Shown: one piece after another, positions 19,149 through 28,702 of the stretch
How positions within the stretch are numbered: the stretch's first letter is position 1
Layout of the letters: each line of letters opens with the position of its first letter
NCBI RefSeq assembly: GCF_007115105.1
Contig: NZ_SULJ01000007.1
Coordinates: forward strand, 69,729-133,728
DNA length: 64,000 nt
Source: Clostridium sp. HBUAS56010
Lineage (GTDB): Bacteria > Bacillota > Clostridia > Lachnospirales > Lachnospiraceae
Reading direction: 5' to 3'
The notes under the pieces: generated by a model
What the model was told of the DNA's origin: nothing
What the model saw: only the letters and a program-made list of their open reading frames with translations
Databases searched by the model: none
Program-made: the position numbers and the translations under genes

Positions 19149-19965
19149 GAGGGTAATTCCAGGGTTTGGGATGACCATGGGAATCTCCATGCTGATGCTT
19201 TCCCTTCTTATTCTATTGCCCCTGTTATCGGTTCTGCTTTTCTCCCTGAAACTGTCACCACAGGAATTTTTCCAGTTGATCACCAGGGATAACGTGTTAA
19301 ATGCCTTTCAGACCAGTGTGGTAAGTGCTTTGATTGCCGCCGGTGTTAACTGTCTGTTTGGTGTAATTCTTGCATGGGTGCTGGTGCGGTATGAATTTCC
19401 TGGCAAACGGATTCTTGACGGGCTGATTGAACTGCCTTTCGCACTTCCCACAGCAGTTGCAGGAATTACTTTGTCAAAACTATATTCCGATACAGGCTTA
19501 ATAGGAAAGCCTCTGGCAGCCCTTGGCATTAAAGTTTCCTACACAAAGACCGGTCTTGTCATTGCCCTTATTTTTATTGGGATTCCCTTTGTAGTCAGAG
19601 CTATTCAGCCGGTTTTGGAAAAGCTGGATGCCCAGTACGAAGAGGCTGCATACATACTTGGAGCAAGTAAGACAAAGACCTTTTTTAAAGTGATTCTGCC
19701 GGAACTAAGACCTGCACTGCTGACTGGATTTGGGCTGGCATTTGCCAGAGGAATCGGGGAATATGGAAGTGTCATCTATATATCCGGCAACAGTGCAAAG
19801 GAAAAGACTCAGGTGATTTCTTATGTCATCATGCAGAAACTGAACTATGTGGATTATGCCAGTGCCACAGCCATTGCATTGGTTATGCTGATTATCTCCT
19901 TTGTAATCTTACTTTTGATTAATATGATCCAGATCGCACAGTCACGTCGTACGGCTTGTGTTTAG
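19129..19965 (+). CDS. cysT: sulfate ABC transporter permease CysT
   Basis: A 278-residue permease with six predicted helices. The CysT pattern is clear in ELPFALPTAVAGITL, the EAA-loop YEEAAYILGASKTKTFFKV and FARGIGEYGSVIYISGN. Start at ATG 19129 behind CGGAGG; it overlaps the end of the binding-protein gene by 20 bases, so translation is coupled. Pairs with CysW to form the membrane channel. Confidence 0.92.
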   Translation: MKSMRTKRVIPGFGMTMGISMLMLSLLILLPLLSVLLFSLKLSPQEFFQLITRDNVLNAFQTSVVSALIAAGVNCLFGVILAWVLVRYEFPGKRILDGLIELPFALPTAVAGITLSKLYSDTGLIGKPLAALGIKVSYTKTGLVIALIFIGIPFVVRAIQPVLEKLDAQYEEAAYILGASKTKTFFKVILPELRPALLTGFGLAFARGIGEYGSVIYISGNSAKEKTQVISYVIMQKLNYVDYASATAIALVMLIISFVILLLINMIQIAQSRRTACV

Positions 19966-19975
19966 GAGGAAAGTT

Positions 19976-20854
19976 ATGCAGGAATATAGAAAAAAAGAAA
20001 AAAAAGGAATCCGGATTTTTCTGATTGCCGTCAGTGTGCTGTTTATCGGTTTTATGCTTTTGCTTCCTTTGGTATCGGTTGTGGTCAATTCTTTAAGCGA
20101 AGGGATTGAATTTTATCTCCGTTCCCTTCATACGGAATACGCCCTGTCTGCCTTAAAGGTAACTTTAATTACAACGGTGATTACCGTAATTGTTAATACC
20201 TTTTTTGGCATTATGGCGGCCTGGCTGGTGACCAAGTTTTCCTTTAAAGGAAAGCAGATTCTTTCCACGTTAATCGACATTCCATTTTCCATATCGCCAG
20301 TTATTGCAGGCCTTGCTTATTTAATGACATTTGGAAGGTTAGGGTGGGCAGGACCGTTGATTCAAAAGATCAACGAAACCTTTGGAACCAATATCCAGAT
20401 TGTATTTGCCTTGCCAGGGGTAATACTGGCAACCATATTTGTTACATTTCCCTTTGTTTCCAGAGAGATCATTCCGGTTCTTCATGCCCAGGGGACCGAT
20501 GAAGAGGAAGCGGCAGCTCTAATGGGAGCAAGTGGATTTACCATTTTTCGCAAGATCACATTTCCCCATATGAAATGGGCACTTTTATACGGTATTATTT
20601 TGTGTACTGCAAGGGCGCTGGGGGAATTCGGCGCTGTCAATGCCTTGTCAAAAACACGAGGAAAGACGTTTACAGTGCCTCTTGAGATTGATGCGCTTTA
20701 TCTGGCTGGTTCCAGTGATTCCATAACAGCAGCATTTGCTGTGTCTTCCATTCTTGTAATGATTGCTGTTCTTGTAATTATTGCAAGAAATATTGTGGAA
20801 TACAAAGCGGAAATGAAATCAAGAAAGACAGAATATGATGAGGCGGGGAGGTAG
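19976..20854 (+). CDS. cysW: sulfate ABC transporter permease CysW
   Basis: A 292-residue permease with six predicted helices and CysW motifs (DIPFSISPVIAGLAYLM, EEEAAALMGASGFTIFRKI, CTARALGEFGAVNALS). AGGAGGAAAG precedes ATG 19976, 10 bases after cysT. The N terminus is short and lysine-rich on the cytoplasmic side. Confidence 0.92.
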   Translation: MQEYRKKEKKGIRIFLIAVSVLFIGFMLLLPLVSVVVNSLSEGIEFYLRSLHTEYALSALKVTLITTVITVIVNTFFGIMAAWLVTKFSFKGKQILSTLIDIPFSISPVIAGLAYLMTFGRLGWAGPLIQKINETFGTNIQIVFALPGVILATIFVTFPFVSREIIPVLHAQGTDEEEAAALMGASGFTIFRKITFPHMKWALLYGIILCTARALGEFGAVNALSKTRGKTFTVPLEIDALYLAGSSDSITAAFAVSSILVMIAVLVIIARNIVEYKAEMKSRKTEYDEAGR

Positions 20855-20856
20855 GT

Positions 20857-21921
20857 ATGTACGTTGAATTAAAACAGATTGAAAAAAGCTATGGAAGCTA
20901 TAAGGCATCGGAAAATATTAATGTTGGAATTGAAAAAGGAAAACTGGCGGCACTTCTGGGACCAAGCGGCAGCGGAAAAACAACCATTCTCCGCATGATT
21001 GCAGGGCTGGAAACTCCTGAATCCGGAGATATCATGATCAATGGAGTCCGGGTAAATGATATTCCACCGGCACAGCGGGGAATCGGATTTGTATTTCAAA
21101 ATTATGCTCTGTTCCGCTATATGACAGTCTATGAAAATCTTGCATTTGGTCTGGAGATTCAGAAAATGCCAAAGAAGCAGATCCGGGAACGGATTGGGGA
21201 ATTGATGGAACTGACCAGCTTAAAAGGTCTGGAAAAAAGATATCCAAACCAGCTCTCCGGCGGTCAGCGCCAGCGTGTGGCATTTGCCAGAGCATTAGCC
21301 CCAAGTCCCAGCCTTCTGCTTCTTGACGAACCTTTTGCAGCCATTGATGCAAAAGTAAGGTCTGAACTGCGCATCTGGCTGCGTGATATGATCCATAAGG
21401 TAGGGATTACCAGTATTTTTGTGACCCACGATCAGGACGAAGCGGTGGAAGTGGCGGATGAGATTATCATTACCAATAAAGGAAGAATTGAGCAGACCGC
21501 TTCTCCTCTTGAAATCTATAAGAAACCTGAGACACCTTTTGTGGCAGAATTTATTGGGCAGTCGTCGAAAATTCAGGAGTATCATCAGTTAAAAGGCTTT
21601 GAAAAAGGCAATTACAAAGGCGCAATCATCAGACCGGAATTTGTAGAATGTTTTAAAGGGGACAATTTAAAGTTTCAGGATGTGATGGACTATTCCGAAG
21701 AAGGAATCATCGAAGATATTTCATTCAGAGGCAATTATCTGGAAGTGAAACTGAGAGTGGGAAATATGGTTTTAACGACCCATCGTTCTCTGGAAAGGAG
21801 GCCTGTGGAGATCGGAGAAACGATGCACGTCATTGTGTACCGGATGTATGTGTACGATGAAAAACGTGCATATCTTCTGGAAAACAAACAATTAATGGGA
21901 AAAGAAATCGTAACTTTTTAA
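20857..21921 (+). CDS. cysA: sulfate ABC transporter ATP-binding protein CysA
   Basis: A 354-residue ATPase: Walker A GPSGSGKTT near residue 34, signature LSGGQRQR, Walker B LLLLDEPF and the switch His in FVTHD, followed by a C-terminal TOBE-like regulatory domain (from about residue 235). It energises the CysTW channel. Starts 2 bases after cysW behind GGGGAGG. Confidence 0.93.
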   Translation: MYVELKQIEKSYGSYKASENINVGIEKGKLAALLGPSGSGKTTILRMIAGLETPESGDIMINGVRVNDIPPAQRGIGFVFQNYALFRYMTVYENLAFGLEIQKMPKKQIRERIGELMELTSLKGLEKRYPNQLSGGQRQRVAFARALAPSPSLLLLDEPFAAIDAKVRSELRIWLRDMIHKVGITSIFVTHDQDEAVEVADEIIITNKGRIEQTASPLEIYKKPETPFVAEFIGQSSKIQEYHQLKGFEKGNYKGAIIRPEFVECFKGDNLKFQDVMDYSEEGIIEDISFRGNYLEVKLRVGNMVLTTHRSLERRPVEIGETMHVIVYRMYVYDEKRAYLLENKQLMGKEIVTF

Positions 21922-21952
21922 TGAAAGAATATTCAGACGCATAGGAGAGGAC

Positions 21953-23638
21953 ATGAACAAAAAACTGGAGCATAAAATCATTGCTGCTGACGTTCTTATT
22001 ATAGGAGGCGGAACGGCTGGCTGCTTTGCAGCACTTACATTAAGTCAGAATTCCAGTCTCTCTGTTGTAATTGCAGAAAAGGCAAATATAAAAAGAAGCG
22101 GCTGTCTTGCAGCAGGGGTCAATGCGATTAACGCATACATTGTAAAAGGCAGAAAACCAGAAGATTATGTGGCATATGCACAAAAAGACGCCAACGGGAT
22201 TGTGCGGAAGGATTTGCTTCTAACTGCGGCACAGCGGTTTAATTCCGTTACAAAAGCCATGGAGGAACTGGGGCTTGTTATTTTAAAAGATGAAGAAGGT
22301 AACTATGTAACAAGAGGAAACAGAAATATTAAGATCAACGGGGAGAATTTCAAGCCATTGCTTGCCAGGGCTGTGGAGGAAGCTGATCGGGTAACGGTTT
22401 TGAATCAGGTCAATGTAACGGACTTACTGGTGGAGGAAAACAGAGTAAAAGGAGCCATTGGTTTTCATATTTCAGATGAGATTGTATATGAGATGCGGGC
22501 AAAGGCAGTACTTGTGGCAACCGGAGGAGCGGCAGGGCTGTATAAACCCAATAATCCCGGTTTTTCCCGCCATAAGATGTGGTATCCCCCCTTTAATACA
22601 GGTGCCGGATATGCTATGGGAATCCGGGCAGGTGCGGAGATGACCACCTTTGAGATGCGTTTTATTGCACTGAGATGCAAAGACACCATTGCCCCAACCG
22701 GAACCATTGCCCAGGGCGTAGGTGCGAAACAGGTGAATTCCAAAGGCGAAATATATGAAGAAAAGTATGGCATTACCACCAGCGAACGTGTTTATGGCAC
22801 AGTGAAAGAAAACCAGTCAGGCAATGGTCCCTGTTACTTAAGAACCAGTACCATGGGCGAAGAAAAGGATGAAGAACTGTTAAAAGCTTATTTAAACATG
22901 GCGCCCAGTCAGACCCTTAAATGGCTGGAATCAGGTAAAAACCCCAGTGAACAGGATGTGGAGATATCAGGAACAGAGCCTTATATTGTAGGAGGTCATA
23001 CTGCCAGTGGTTATTGGGTTAATACAAACAGAGAGACTACCATTCATGGTCTGTATGCAGCAGGAGATGTTGCCGGAGGCTGCCCCCAGAAGTATGTTAC
23101 CGGAGCTTTGGCAGAAGGGGAGATTGCCGCCTTTGATATCATCAGCAAAGGAATAAAAGACAATGAAGTGGAACATGATTTCGCCTTTGTCCATGAAAAA
23201 ATCAGGGAATATGAAACCTGCCTGCAAGAAAAAAATCCTGTGTTTTCTACAGAAGAACTGGAAGAGGCCATGCAGAAAGTCATGGATGAATATGCGGGCG
23301 GAATTTCTGTCCACTATCAGTTTAATGAAACACAGCTTTCCCTGGCAGAGGAAAAGATATCTCAGATTGCAGCTCTGTCGGAAAAGCTTGGAGCCTCAGA
23401 CATGCACGAACTGATGTTTATCTATGAGTTAAAGGAGAGGCTGACTGTCTGCAAGTCGGTGATTGCCCATTTAAGAAACCGGAGAGAGACCAGATGGCAT
23501 TCCTTTAATGAAAATCTGGATTATCCCGGTCTTGATAAGAAGTATGAAACGTATGTGAATTCCAGACTGGCAGAAGGTTCGATTCAGATCATATACAGAG
23601 ATCTTGTAAAGGAGGACTTCTATGAGCATAAGAATTGA
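21953..23638 (+). CDS. aprA: adenylylsulfate (APS) reductase, alpha subunit-like flavoprotein
   Basis: A 561-residue FAD protein of the fumarate reductase/AprA superfamily with the dinucleotide-binding GGGTAGCFAAL near residue 17, and the FAD-binding ATGGAAGLY and AAGDVAGGCPQKYVTGALAEG segments. The gene is followed by a ferredoxin-like AprB partner, cysD and cysN, so it most likely reduces APS to sulfite plus AMP. It is shorter than dissimilatory AprA (which is usually above 600 residues), as expected for the clostridial assimilatory-type enzymes. Third-party oxidoreductases of the same superfamily cannot be excluded, but the context is strong. Confidence 0.83.
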   Translation: MNKKLEHKIIAADVLIIGGGTAGCFAALTLSQNSSLSVVIAEKANIKRSGCLAAGVNAINAYIVKGRKPEDYVAYAQKDANGIVRKDLLLTAAQRFNSVTKAMEELGLVILKDEEGNYVTRGNRNIKINGENFKPLLARAVEEADRVTVLNQVNVTDLLVEENRVKGAIGFHISDEIVYEMRAKAVLVATGGAAGLYKPNNPGFSRHKMWYPPFNTGAGYAMGIRAGAEMTTFEMRFIALRCKDTIAPTGTIAQGVGAKQVNSKGEIYEEKYGITTSERVYGTVKENQSGNGPCYLRTSTMGEEKDEELLKAYLNMAPSQTLKWLESGKNPSEQDVEISGTEPYIVGGHTASGYWVNTNRETTIHGLYAAGDVAGGCPQKYVTGALAEGEIAAFDIISKGIKDNEVEHDFAFVHEKIREYETCLQEKNPVFSTEELEEAMQKVMDEYAGGISVHYQFNETQLSLAEEKISQIAALSEKLGASDMHELMFIYELKERLTVCKSVIAHLRNRRETRWHSFNENLDYPGLDKKYETYVNSRLAEGSIQIIYRDLVKEDFYEHKN

Positions 23639-23933
23639 TCCGGATATATGTGTGGGCTGTATGAAATGTACAAAAGTCTGCCCTGGAAGTCTGATTGCTG
23701 AGAGAGAGAATAAGGCTTTTATCAAATATCCAAAGGACTGCTGGGGGTGCGTCTCCTGTGTCAAAGAGTGCAGGTTTGGCGCCATTGACTTTTATCTGGG
23801 GGCAGATATCGGAGGCAATGGAAGCACGATGAATGTATCGTATGAGGGAGATATTTTGAACTGGAACGTAAAAAAAAGTGACGGAACCGTGAGAACAATT
23901 GCGGTAAACAGCAAAGATTCGAACAAATATTAG
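23622..23933 (+). CDS. aprB: APS reductase beta subunit-like 4Fe-4S ferredoxin
   Basis: A 103-residue protein with two [4Fe-4S] motifs, [11 protein letters not shown] and [11 protein letters not shown], matching the AprB arrangement, and a short C-terminal extension. Dissimilatory AprB has a longer tail that wraps around AprA; here it is shortened. It overlaps aprA by 17 bases and has AAAGGAGG before its ATG, so equal expression with aprA is likely. It passes electrons to the AprA flavin. Confidence 0.85.
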   Translation: MSIRIDPDICVGCMKCTKVCPGSLIAERENKAFIKYPKDCWGCVSCVKECRFGAIDFYLGADIGGNGSTMNVSYEGDILNWNVKKSDGTVRTIAVNSKDSNKY

Positions 23934-23944
23934 GAGAGAAGACT

Positions 23945-24847
23945 ATGAGTGGATTATCACATCTGGATGAGTTGGAAGCAGAAGCAATTTATATTATACG
24001 GGAGGTGGCGGCAGAATGTGAACATCCGGTCATGCTTTATTCCATTGGCAAAGACAGTTCCGTGATGCTGCATCTTGCAATGAAGGCATTTTACCCGGAG
24101 AAGCCGCCGTTTCCCTTTCTTCATGTCAATACCACATGGAAGTTTAAGGAAATGATTGAATTCAGAGACAAAACGGCAAAAGAGCTTGGAATCGAAATGA
24201 TTGAGTACATCAATGAAGATGGGGTTAAAAGGGGAATCAATCCATTTGATCACGGTTCCTCCTATACGGATATTATGAAAACCCAGGCTTTAAAACAGGC
24301 ACTGAATCAATATGGATTTACAGCCGCCTTTGGCGGGGGACGGCGTGATGAAGAAAAAAGCCGTGCCAAAGAGAGAATATTTTCGTTCCGGAATGAGTCT
24401 CACGCATGGGACCCGAAAAACCAGAGACCAGAGATGTGGAAATTATATAATACGGTGATTAACAAAGGGGAAAGTATTCGGGTATTTCCTATCTCAAACT
24501 GGACAGAAAAGGACATCTGGCAGTACATACAGCGGGAGAATATTCCCATTGTTCCCCTGTACTTTGCAGCGGAAAGACCAGTGGTATACCGGGATGGAAA
24601 TATCATCATGGTGGACGATGAGCGGATGCGCTTAGAGCCAGGAGAAGTTCCCCAGATGAAAAAGGTACGGTTCCGTACGCTTGGCTGTTACCCCCTTTCG
24701 GGAGGTGTGTTGTCAGAAGCGGACACCTTAGATGGAATTATAGAAGAAACCTTAAGTTCCGTGGAGTCAGAGAGAACCAGCCGTGTCATTGATAAAGACG
24801 GCGGTGCAGCAAGTATGGAAAAGAGAAAGAGAGAAGGGTATTTCTAA
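23945..24847 (+). CDS. cysD: sulfate adenylyltransferase subunit 2
   Basis: A 300-residue N-type ATP pyrophosphatase; the PP-loop is [11 protein letters not shown] near residues 33-43. [21 protein letters not shown] and the C-terminal [11 protein letters not shown] are family hallmarks. Together with CysN it makes APS from sulfate and ATP. AGGAGAG precedes the ATG; the stop overlaps the cysN start by one base. Confidence 0.94.
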   Translation: MSGLSHLDELEAEAIYIIREVAAECEHPVMLYSIGKDSSVMLHLAMKAFYPEKPPFPFLHVNTTWKFKEMIEFRDKTAKELGIEMIEYINEDGVKRGINPFDHGSSYTDIMKTQALKQALNQYGFTAAFGGGRRDEEKSRAKERIFSFRNESHAWDPKNQRPEMWKLYNTVINKGESIRVFPISNWTEKDIWQYIQRENIPIVPLYFAAERPVVYRDGNIIMVDDERMRLEPGEVPQMKKVRFRTLGCYPLSGGVLSEADTLDGIIEETLSSVESERTSRVIDKDGGAASMEKRKREGYF

Positions 24848-26538
24848 TGAATGGATTGCTTAAATTTATAACCTGCGGAAGCGTAGACGATGGAAAATCA
24901 ACACTGATCGGACATATTCTTTATGATTCCAAATTGTTATATGCCGATCAGGAAAAAGCATTGCTTCTTGACAGTAAGGTAGGCTCAAGGGGAGGGGAGA
25001 TTGATTATTCCCTTCTTTTAGATGGACTGATGGCAGAACGGGAACAGGGAATTACCATTGATGTTGCATACCGGTACTTCACCACAGACAAGAGAAGTTT
25101 TATTGTTGCTGATACACCAGGACATGAAGAATATACAAGGAATATGGCGGTTGGTGCCTCTTTTGCACAACTGGCTATCATATTGGTGGATGCAGGGCAG
25201 GGGGTGCTGGTGCAGACCAGACGTCACTCCAGAATCTGCTCCTTAATGGGAATCAATCACTTTGTTTTTGCCGTCAATAAGATGGATCTGGTCAATTACA
25301 GCGAAGAGCGGTTCCGTGAAATAGAACAGGACATCAAAACTCTGGCAGAAGAATTGTCTTTAAAGAATGTGAAGATCATTCCGGTCAGTGCCACAGAAGG
25401 GGACAATGTGACAAAGCGGTCAGAGAACATGAACTGGTATGCGGATGAGATTTTAATGACTCATCTGGAACAGGTCGATGTATCGGAACAGGAACAAAGC
25501 CCGGATTTTTATATGCCGGTACAGAGAGTATGCCGGCCCAGTCATGATTTCAGAGGATTTCAGGGACAGATTGAATCCGGAACTGTTCACACAGGACAGA
25601 AGATTTTTTCCATGCCGGGGAAAGAAAGTGCTTCTGTGGAGCGGATTCTTATTGGTGACAAAGAGGTATCCCAGGCATTTCCGGGTCAGGCGGTAACCAT
25701 ACAGCTTGATAAAGAGGTGGATGTAAGCCGTGGCTGCGTTTTAACGGACAATGAATCCCTGCCGGTTACGAAGAATATAAAAGCAACGATTCTCTGGATG
25801 GATGACGAACCTTTAAGCATTGGCAAGGATTATCTGGTGAAACTGGGAACAAAGATGATTCCTGGCATTATTACCTCCATTGTTTATAAAATTGATGTAA
25901 ATTCAGGAGAGCACTGTCAGGCAGACCAGGTTATAAAAAATGAGATTGTTCTTTGTGAGATTGAATTGACAGATAAAATCGTGGCAGATGAGTTTAAAAA
26001 GAATAAAACCCTTGGGGAACTTATTATGATTGACCGGATCAGCCACATGACTTCTGCCTGCGGCGTTGTGGAACAGGTGGAGACAAAGGGAGAAAAACCA
26101 TATTTTGAAAACAATTCCCTAAAGGCTGGCGGTTATATCTTTGAAGAGTTTTATTTTAATCTGGATAACGGTTTTTTATCCCGTTTAAAAACAAATGTTC
26201 AGACGTATCATGTGGGAGATACAGTACCGACAAAGGGAGACAGTTTCAATTATCCTGAATTTTTTGACATTGTAGATGTGGAAAATGAAGTGGCAGTTAA
26301 GATACGCAATGCCCGGATTGAGGATATGATCCGTCTGAAAGACTTTGAATATGCAGGTCTTCCCATTCTTGATGAGAGAGGATTCGCTCTGGAGGTAAAA
26401 TCAAAATCAGACTTTGATCAGTTCATAGAGGAGTACCATCACCTGGAACCGGATTGTAAAGTTTCTTTTGTAAATAAGTGGGCTAAATTTGAAACTTATC
26501 GAAATATTGTATGCAATGATAATTTTTGGATGATATAA
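24847..26538 (+). CDS. cysN: sulfate adenylyltransferase subunit 1 (GTPase) with unusual C-terminal extension
   Basis: A 563-residue translation-factor-like GTPase: G1 GSVDDGKST, G3 DTPGHEEYTRN, G4 NKMD. GTP hydrolysis drives sulfate activation by CysD. Domains 2 and 3 end near residue 410 (MTSACGVVEQ). About 150 further residues follow, where CysNC fusions carry APS kinase, but there is no kinase P-loop (no GxxGxGKS), so this is a different domain of unknown role. APS kinase would not be needed, since APS goes straight to the AprAB reductase. Last gene of the operon, followed by a terminator. Confidence 0.9.
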   Translation: MNGLLKFITCGSVDDGKSTLIGHILYDSKLLYADQEKALLLDSKVGSRGGEIDYSLLLDGLMAEREQGITIDVAYRYFTTDKRSFIVADTPGHEEYTRNMAVGASFAQLAIILVDAGQGVLVQTRRHSRICSLMGINHFVFAVNKMDLVNYSEERFREIEQDIKTLAEELSLKNVKIIPVSATEGDNVTKRSENMNWYADEILMTHLEQVDVSEQEQSPDFYMPVQRVCRPSHDFRGFQGQIESGTVHTGQKIFSMPGKESASVERILIGDKEVSQAFPGQAVTIQLDKEVDVSRGCVLTDNESLPVTKNIKATILWMDDEPLSIGKDYLVKLGTKMIPGIITSIVYKIDVNSGEHCQADQVIKNEIVLCEIELTDKIVADEFKKNKTLGELIMIDRISHMTSACGVVEQVETKGEKPYFENNSLKAGGYIFEEFYFNLDNGFLSRLKTNVQTYHVGDTVPTKGDSFNYPEFFDIVDVENEVAVKIRNARIEDMIRLKDFEYAGLPILDERGFALEVKSKSDFDQFIEEYHHLEPDCKVSFVNKWAKFETYRNIVCNDNFWMI

Positions 26539-26560
26539 CTTAAGAAATGTTTGAAGAAAT

Positions 26561-26614
26561 GGCTTCCTATATCTATTATGAAACAGTATAATAGATGTTG
26601 GAAGCCTGTTTTTT
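26561..26614 (+). terminator. terminator of the sulfate operon
   Basis: GGCTTCC (26561-26567) pairs with GGAAGCC (26600-26606), with a further ATCTATTAT/AATAGAT stem inside, followed by TGTTTTTT. It ends just before the next gene's ribosome site. Confidence 0.88.
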
Positions 26615-26630
26615 CATTTTGAGGTAGCAT

Positions 26631-27164
26631 ATGCACAAAAATATACCAAATGTGTTGTCAGTTTTGCGGATACTCCTGTCTTTTCTTTTTTTAATGGTAA
26701 AACCATTTACAGCCGCTTTTTATTTTATTTATCTGTTCTGTGGATTAAGTGATGTACTGGATGGTTTGATTGCAAGACGATTTAAGCTTCAAAGTGAACT
26801 GGGTGCAGCGTTAGACAGCGTTGGGGATTTTGCTATGATTATGATTGTCATGTTCCGGGTGTGTCCATATATGGACTTGAAATTCCATGTCTATCTATGG
26901 ATTCTGATAATTCTGGTTTTGCGGTTTCTTGCACTTGTTACCGGTTATATCAGATTCCGGGTTTTCGCATTTTTACATACTTATGCAAATAAGATTACGG
27001 GGCTGCTTCTTTTCTGTTTTCCGGTTATTTTGCCTTTTACCGGAATTGATGTGGCATCCCATCTGTTGTGTATGGCTGCCACCATATCTGCATGTGAAGA
27101 ACTGACAATTCAATTAAAATCAAAAGCGCTGGACCGAAATGTGATTTCCATATTTAAAATGTGA
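26631..27164 (+). CDS. CDP-alcohol phosphatidyltransferase family membrane protein
   Basis: A 177-residue integral membrane enzyme. The family signature D-x2-D-G-x2-A-R-x8-G-x3-D-x3-D is complete (DVLDGLIARR ... GAALDSVGD, about residues 40-66). Members join a CDP-activated lipid to an alcohol such as glycerol phosphate, inositol or serine. Several further hydrophobic helices follow. The closest role cannot be named; a PgsA-like phospholipid synthase is possible but it may be an accessory paralog. TGAGGTAGC precedes the ATG; stands alone between two operons. Confidence 0.82.
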   Translation: MHKNIPNVLSVLRILLSFLFLMVKPFTAAFYFIYLFCGLSDVLDGLIARRFKLQSELGAALDSVGDFAMIMIVMFRVCPYMDLKFHVYLWILIILVLRFLALVTGYIRFRVFAFLHTYANKITGLLLFCFPVILPFTGIDVASHLLCMAATISACEELTIQLKSKALDRNVISIFKM

Positions 27165-27196
27165 ATAAGGAAGTTATTTTTTCGCTTTATTCAAAA

Positions 27197-27235
27197 AAGT
27201 ATAAAAATTTAGAAAATTATAAGAAATTTATACTT
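27197..27235. promoter_or_regulatory. inverted repeat upstream of the MacAB-type operon
   Basis: AAGTATAAAAATTT (27197-27210) and AAATTTATACTT (27224-27235) form a near-perfect inverted repeat that ends on the probable -35 region of the following operon. It may be an operator for a regulator of the exporter. The region is very AT-rich, so chance is possible. Confidence 0.35.
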
Positions 27236-27262
27236 AAAATACTTGTGTTAACCCGTTATAAT
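27234..27262 (+). promoter_or_regulatory. probable promoter of the MacAB-type operon
   Basis: TTAAAA (27234-27239), 17-base spacer, TATAAT (27257-27262), followed 38 bases later by the first gene. The -10 is perfect, the -35 weak. Confidence 0.4.
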
Positions 27263-27300
27263 TAAAAAAAGTAGCTGTATCAAACAGGAGGGATAAAAGA

Positions 27301-28689
27301 ATGGATTTATTTAAGCGAAAAGGCAATGGAGTGGATGAACTGGCAGAGGCAGAGACGCTGGCGGAACCTATGCCTGATGAAGTATTTGATAAAGAACTGC
27401 AGACTCTGTTGACAGAAGACAGCGGTGACGATAAGAAAAAGAAACGGGTCAGAAAAAAGTGGAGCAAAAAAAGGAAGATCATTACCTTTGGTGCAGGTGC
27501 CATTGTGGTTCTTTTTCTTGCCAGTCGGATTCTGGGCGGAGGCAATCAGGCAATGATGGTCAGTGTTTCTCCTCTTAACAAGGGAGAAGTGGTGGAAGAA
27601 TTATCTGTCAGCGGTCCGGTTCAGGGAACAGACAGCGTAGAAGTGGTGTCAAGTCTTCACGCAGAGATATTGGAAATTCCAGTAAAGGAAGGTGACCGGA
27701 TAGAGAAAGACCAGGTCCTTGCAATTCTGGATGATAAAGACGCAAAGAAAGAATTGGATATAGCACAGAATGCTTATGATTCTGCAGTCAGCGCATTCCA
27801 GGATAAACAGTTGGAAGCAGAAAACGGGTATTCAAAGGCAAGACAGGATTATCAGACTGCAAAAGCAAACTATGACAGGACTCTTGCCCTGTTCCAGGCA
27901 GGAAGTGCTTCCCAGGTGGAGTTGGAGACAGCGACCAATACCATGGAAGATGCCAAAAGACAGATGGGTACATATACTCTGAAAAACGGAAAACCCGTTG
28001 CCAATGAATCCTATGCACTTCAGATTGAAAAAGAAGCTTTTGAAGTGGAACAGAAAAAGGAGGCACTGAACAACACCAGAGTTACCAGCCCTATTTCAGG
28101 AACTGTTGTCCGGGTAAACTGTAAAGTCGGACGTTTTGCCGATAAAACAGACGATGATAAACCGATGTTCATCATTAATAACTTAGATGTTCTGCAGATG
28201 AAGATCAATGTCAGCGAATATTCCATTGGAAAGGTAGCAATCGGTCAGCCGGTAGAGATCAGCGCAGACATTTTAAATGGGGAAGTTGTAAAAGGTGAAG
28301 TGACTACCATTTCTCCTACTGGAGAAGAAAAGGGAAGCGGTTCCACCGAGCGGATCATCCCGACTACCATTCGGATCATTGACCAGAATACCCGCCTCAT
28401 TGCAGGGATTACAGCAAAGGCAAAGATTGAGTTAAATAAAGCGGAAGATGTGTGGGTCGTGCCATTTACATCAGTTCTCCAGAATCCTGACGGTACCATG
28501 TCAATTGCAGTAGCAGACCAGAATAAGGTAAAGATGATTCCGGTAAAGACTGGTGTGGAAAGTGATATCAAAACAGAGATTATTCCTTTAGAAGAAGGTG
28601 CCCTGACAGAAGGGCTGCAGGTGATTGATACTCCTTCTGATCTGTTAAAGGATGGAATGACGGTGGTGATTGCTCCGTCCGCTCAGTAA
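27301..28689 (+). CDS. membrane fusion protein (HlyD/MacA-like) of an ABC export system
   Basis: A 462-residue adaptor. An acidic cytoplasmic N terminus of about 45 residues and a basic stretch (KKKKRVRKKWSKKRK) precede one membrane helix (residues about 60-78). The extracellular part has a lipoyl-like half (EILEIPVKEGDRIEKDQVLA), a coiled-coil hairpin rich in Gln/Ala/Glu (about 150-250), the second lipoyl half (TSPISGTVVRV) and beta-barrel domains. In Gram-positives such proteins work with MacB-like permeases to export peptides or drugs. CAGGAGGG precedes the ATG; operon with the next three genes. Confidence 0.87.
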   Translation: MDLFKRKGNGVDELAEAETLAEPMPDEVFDKELQTLLTEDSGDDKKKKRVRKKWSKKRKIITFGAGAIVVLFLASRILGGGNQAMMVSVSPLNKGEVVEELSVSGPVQGTDSVEVVSSLHAEILEIPVKEGDRIEKDQVLAILDDKDAKKELDIAQNAYDSAVSAFQDKQLEAENGYSKARQDYQTAKANYDRTLALFQAGSASQVELETATNTMEDAKRQMGTYTLKNGKPVANESYALQIEKEAFEVEQKKEALNNTRVTSPISGTVVRVNCKVGRFADKTDDDKPMFIINNLDVLQMKINVSEYSIGKVAIGQPVEISADILNGEVVKGEVTTISPTGEEKGSGSTERIIPTTIRIIDQNTRLIAGITAKAKIELNKAEDVWVVPFTSVLQNPDGTMSIAVADQNKVKMIPVKTGVESDIKTEIIPLEEGALTEGLQVIDTPSDLLKDGMTVVIAPSAQ

Positions 28690-28702
28690 AGGGGGAGGCA
28701 GC

